A DNA stretch of 64,000 nt from Tachypleus tridentatus (Eukaryota; Arthropoda; Merostomata; Xiphosura; Limulidae). The position numbers were made by a program, and so were the translations under genes. The notes under the pieces are model-generated. The model saw only the letters and a program-made list of their open reading frames with translations, was not told the origin of the DNA and ran no database searches. Of this stretch, positions 36,901 through 42,900 are shown one piece after another (the first letter of the stretch is position 1; each line of letters begins with the position of its first letter). The DNA lies in assembly GCF_004210375.1 (NCBI RefSeq), contig NC_134833.1:140174127-140238126 (forward strand), given 5' to 3'.

Positions 36901-39900
36901 TATCCGTTACAGATACGACTGTGATATCCTATAGTGTAAAGAATTTTACACTTATGTTTGACTTGTTTTGATTTTTTTTTTTAAATGAGTGGATTGTCTG
37001 CTGTCCGTTTACTGTTCAAATTTAACGTCAGAAAATCACAGACACCTACTGTAAAAGAATTCAAGTCTATATATATATATAAAAAAAAACCTTGACACCT
37101 AATAACATTGACTTGCAACAATATTAAATTTTAAAATCACCGGGTCTATAAAAATGTACAATTGGGATATATTGTCTATATCACTACTGGACAGGGTAGG
37201 TGTACATAATCGACGTTAATTTATTTTACATTGATTTATTCTTATTTTATATACAAAACCTCATAAGCTTAGGTCATTTTATTTTTTAGCAATTTTAGTT
37301 TTACATAATATAAATATCTCGTTGCGATTTTGTATGTGTTAACAGAACACTTCAGATGACAGTTAAAAACTGCTTATAAAGCAGTTTAAGTGAACATTAT
37401 GTTTTTAGGAAGTTTATTATATTGTTGGGCTCAAAACAACGTCACGGTTTGTTAGATGTTTCAGTGAGCAAATTATTTTTTGTTATTGGTTTAAATAAAC
37501 ACAACTGTGGTACACATTGATCTTGTATTTACCCTTCAAACAATACAGAGACCTGTGGTTTACAACGCCCCCTATAGATGATTAGTATTAATTTAGAGTA
37601 TAATGATTCGTATCGTTTATCTAAACCATTAAATAACAAAAGTCTGTGAGTGTCCTCTTACAATTAGTGAGCTGCTGGTTCGGTTGTCACTAAACCTGTA
37701 ATATACTTTAGAAACACCTGGGGGTGCAACTTAGGGGCCGGCGATCGTATCTAATCCATTCATAAGACGTTACGTAAGAGCGCTGCGTTGAACGAAGTAC
37801 ATCAGCTTAAGTTTTCCTTAAGATTCGTAAGAAGCTTAGATGTTCTAAAAATTTCTTTTCATGAAAATGCGTTAAGTTAGTAAGGTCGCAACTACCTATC
37901 TTACAGATTGGATCAAGTCAATGGACTTTATGTGCAATTTGCTCTACGAGCCACTGCATTTTGAGTGAATTCATCATACACCCATACACTGTACTGTGGC
38001 AGAGAGTAGAAACAACTAAATAAATACTTATTTTGACAGAAGTTGGATTTAGCCTATCGTTAGCGAGGACATAAACCTTTTTCAACTTGATAAGATAAAT
38101 TAGTAATGGTAAGCCTTTATTAACAACATTTAAAGTAATTGTCCGTTTTATTTGTTTACTGTACACCTAGCCGACTTGACGATAAATGCTTGGACTTCAG
38201 TATTCAATGAATAATAATGCAAATTTTGTTATATGCTTCAAAGCTAGCTCCTTCTTCTGGTAAACAAAACCGATTTGTAACTGAGGTCACAGTGTATTAC
38301 TTTTATACGTTCACTAGACCATTGACTTGTTTCCTAGGTAACGTTGATTGGATTCACGATGGGAATACCAGACAGTATTATGGGGATCACATTCCTGGCT
38401 GCTGGAACCAGTGTACCAGACGCTTTCGCTAGTCTTCTAGTAGCAAAACAAGGTGAGCTTTAGCTGTCCAATAGTAAAAACTAAAAATAAAATATTCGGT
38501 TTGTATCTGTCCGCTAGCACTGCAAAACAAGCTATCTTCTTTCTGTGTAAGTTGGTTATTTGAAGAGAAGATAACTGAAAACTTTTTGATTGGGTAATTT
38601 TTGTTTAAAAGAACATAAATATTGGTATGTGGGAGAGGACACTTGGGAATCGCTAACGTTGTAGATTTTCAGTTTGATAAACACGGGGAGAGGTTTGAGT
38701 AAATTTTTATAACATTGCCATCTAGCGTACACTAAAAGCACTAACAATGGAGCAGAACAACATTTTTTAAACGTTTGAATAGGTTTACTTTCAAACTACC
38801 AGACGTCTAACAACGTTCATCGAAAAATTGTTAAAATATTTTGTGAGATTGTGTCTTTTGTTTTTGTTTTTTGCAAGATTCACAAACCAAAGATCTCTAT
38901 GACAAAGCAGACGAAAGACGATTTTTATAAGAATTTTCAAAATAGTTTTTCAGGAAATGCCTCCACACTATGAAACATATCAAATATTACGCACTTCCCA
39001 TATTAATAAATGGATAAATTAAGATAAAAAACCTATGCTTGTTTAAAAGCAAAGCCACATTGGGCTATCAGCTTTGTCCACTGCTGAGAAGTGTTCCCTA
39101 CTTCGTGGCTTCTGTCATTTGGTAGAAATAAAGTTCACCAAAATTTAGATGTATTTAATGTCACACATATTTATCAGCATATATTGATGTTTTAGTAATG
39201 TTTCTTAATTCCTGGGTTTATAGACTTTCGGGTTATCTTTTGTTCCAGGTCAAGGTGACATGGCAGTGTCAAACAGCATGGGTAGTAACGTATTTGATAT
39301 TTTAATTGGCCTGGCCGTACCATGGTTTATTCAAACAGCTATGGTGGAACCCGGATCTCTGGTAGATACTTTGTATTAATTTGTGTATTTTTCTTAAAGT
39401 ACGTCAATGTAAATGTTTAATGTTTTCATCTATGTACATATTTTAAAATACCGAAAAATATTATGATTTGCCAAAGATAAAATATTCGTTCCCTAAGGTA
39501 AATATTATATAATTTTGTAATATGGTTTTAATATATTTATAATATAATTATCGGATTTATAACATGGTTGGTTTCATACTTCTGTAATATATTATTACTT
39601 TTCTAGAGCCATTTCAAGAATAATCTTATTAGATTTCTAAGATATATAATATAAAATATTTCTACACTCAATTCACTCTGAATATTAAAATACTTGTACA
39701 TCCAATACACACTGAATATTAAAATACTTGTACTCCCAATACACTCTGAATATCAAAATACTTGTTCAATACACACTGAATATTAAAATACTTGTACACC
39801 CAATACTGAATATTTAGCCACAGAGCTTTATTATACACAAGTTATTTAATAATATTCCATTTTCGGTACATTCTTGAATCATTTTACAGTCTCGTTTCTA

Positions 39901-42900
39901 ATACTTTATTATAAACAGGTTATTGGGTAATTCGTTTGAAATAGAACATTAGTATGTTCGTAACCTGATACGTGTTAAATGTATATTTTTGTTTTAATTC
40001 GAAGAAAAGAACAAAGTCAAGATGTACACAATTTAAACTGACAATATTATCGATAATGGTGGTCTATTTAAAAACGATAGATTTATATAATAATTATACT
40101 TTTGGGGTTTTTAAATTTCAAAAATTTACATTTATACTATGTGTAAATTGAGCTGTTTTCAAGCAGTTACCAGTTAATCTTTGAACTACTTTAAAGCTAT
40201 TACTATGTGGCGTTTGAACTATCTTCAAGCTATCAGTAATTAGCGTTTGAATCGTTTTAAGCTATTTGTAGTTGAAATCGAAAATACCTTCAAGCCATCT
40301 CTAGTGAATGTGAGGACTCGAGTTGTTTACTCAAAGCTAATCTACAAACACATTCATTGAAGAATCAATTAATTTCTGAATTTTGAAGGAACTGAACCTT
40401 TGGGGTAGGTTAGCTTTGCTTCTTCTGATACTACTGAAAAGTAGAATGGTGACATGCACGTGAGGGGATTTTCGTGATTATAGCTACATCCACGTCTACA
40501 GGATCTTTCTTTGTTTCTATTATGCACTTTGTCACTAACGCTTAAACGAGCCAGGTCTCTTGAAACCTAGCGAGCTATTTATTTCACTCGTCAGTAAACA
40601 GATGAGACATTGAGAGTTTTTCATTTGTCCAATAACGACTGTTTTACTGGTTTCGTAGTATCGACCTATCGCGTAGGTGTATAAGAAAAGCCTTGGTAAC
40701 TAACTGTCTAACTGAATGTTACAGAAGGTTTAGTATATAAGTGCTTTTTATATATTGCATGATTTAAATGACTTGATTTTTTTGTAATTAAAATGTTTCT
40801 AATTAGTATTTTTAATCCGTGAACCCTTATTTCCATATGTATTTTTCGTACATATTTTTTTTAAATGAGTCTGTGGCATCCTTTAGATATAGAACGAAAC
40901 TGTTGAAAGGATCGAATGATTTAGAAATTGATCCAGTCTTTGTCATCTGTTTGCTTATACAGGGTGTCCCAGAAGTTTATTTGTTTCTTTGTTTTGAATT
41001 TCATGCAAAGCTACACACAGATTATTTGCGCCAGCTGTCCCTAATCTAATTTAAGGCAGCTAGCCATCACCATCTACCGTCAACTGTTGGATTACTCTTT
41101 TACCAACGAATAGTAGGATTAACCGTAACTTTAAAACGCCCTCACGACTGAGAGATTCAAACCCGCGACCCTCAAATTGTGAGTAGAGTGCCCTAACCAC
41201 CTAGCCATGTTGGGCCATCCCAGAAGTCTGGACCCACAGGGTTAATATATTATTAATTTTTTGTTACTCAGATTACGTGACACTAACAGCCACACGCATA
41301 TCAATTCTTGGTATGTTGTACTATAAGGGTATTATATCAAGAGAAATGTGTTTAACTTCATGAATGCTCCCCAGTGACACAGCTGTATGTCTGTGGACTC
41401 ACATCACTAAAAACCGGGTTTCGATAGAGCACAGATAGCCCATTTGGTAACTTGGGACTTAATTTCAAACAAAGCAAAAATTTTTTGAATATAATATCTA
41501 TTTTCCATATGGGTCCAGAATGCTGGGACATCCTGTATATTGCTTTGAATGCCTTCATGACCAAATGATAAGTTCACAGAATAAAACTACATGTCCCAAA
41601 CCAATTGACACACACTTTCTGGTATTTTATTACCTCATTAGTTAGGAGGTCACAATCTACTTGCTAGAAGTAAACCTGGTCTCTGCCAGATCACAAATGG
41701 AAATTTTTGCTTAATTTATTGTTTTCTTTTTACAAAACTTATAAAACAATTGGTGAAAAGGTTTGTTTTTGTTTTTACAAAATTCCTTCTAAGCAATCCT
41801 AACGAGTTTACAATGTAGAAACCGCCATCTTTGTTTTATCGCTATCACAAGGAAGTATGAAAACATCTACAAAGGGGTCGTTTTTATTTTTCGAATTTCG
41901 AATAAAGCTATTCAAGGACACAGTCTAAATAGTAGCCAGCTAATCAACACCATCCACCGTCAATCTTGAGTTACTCTAAAGAATGGTAAAAATGCCCCAT
42001 CCCCGTCTGAAAGGTCGAATAATTTTGGTGACGTGATTTAATCCTGGGTCAAGTGCCTCAGCCAGGCCCTAGAAAATATCAGAATCAGGTTTTCTTTACG
42101 AAAATACTTAATTGTGGTGGGTATATTTATGAGATGGTAAATATAATCAAAATCATAACAACAGTACGATATAAAAAGTTGACAAAAGTGGTGATAAAAT
42201 AGATGGGGAAGTATAGATAGGTTAAAACCAAAAATAATATGAAACTTGTCGCTTATAGTGCCTTCTAGTCCTAAATCATAAACTTATTTACTTACGTATT
42301 CACAACAAACATATCATAGCTATTTTTCCTCATGTTCTATAGGAAAATATACACTCCCTGACGTCATGGTAGAAAGAAATCATTTGAACGGTACTGTTAA
42401 ACTTCCATCTAGTGGTGTCCCGCAGCAGTAAAGATTGTTTGTTTGTTTTGAATTTCGTACAAAGCTACTCAAGGGCTATCTGAGTTAACCGTCCCTCATT
42501 TAACAGTGTAAGACTAGATAGAAAGAAGGCAGCTAGTCACCACCACCAACTCTTGGGCTATTCCTTTACCAACGAATAGTAGGATTGACCATCACATAAT
42601 AACGCCCCCACCGCTGAAAGGGCGGGCATGTTTGGTGTGACGGGGATTCGAATCCGCGATCCTCCGATTACGAGTCGAATGCCTTAACCACCTCGTCATG
42701 CCAGGCAGTTGTACAGTCTAAAGACTTCTAATATTAAAACTGGGTTTCATGACTGGTGTGGGACATTTATAGGTTTGAGCTTAACAATAAATAAACAAAC
42801 AAAACCAACAAGTGGGTTGATATTATTTGTCAAATGATTCATCTTAAGTTTTGAAATTTTTTCAATTATTGTATTGAATATTCTTTATAGTCCTATCTTA

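Larger units (their letters stand above)
36212..36912. repeat. Dispersed repeat, copy 2, interrupted by a SINE
   Basis: The left part (36212-36356) and right part (about 36640-36912) match 30690-31096 in order, with a family 1 SINE between them. The shared end is AATATTAAAATAAA-TAACAG-ATCCGTTACAG. Confidence 0.65.
40957..41542. mobile_element. Mariner-like TIR element carrying two SINEs
   Basis: Left end TATACAGGGTGTCCCAGAAG, continued after the inserted SINE by TCTGGACCCAC. Right end GGGTCCAGAATGCTGGGACA, then TCCTGTATA. Once the SINE is discounted the ends are inverted repeats of about 28 bp, and both are flanked by TA. Nothing codes, so it is a non-autonomous element. ACAGGGTGTCCCA-type ends and TA flanks are usual in Tc1/mariner derivatives; the superfamily is inferred. 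Confidence 0.85.
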
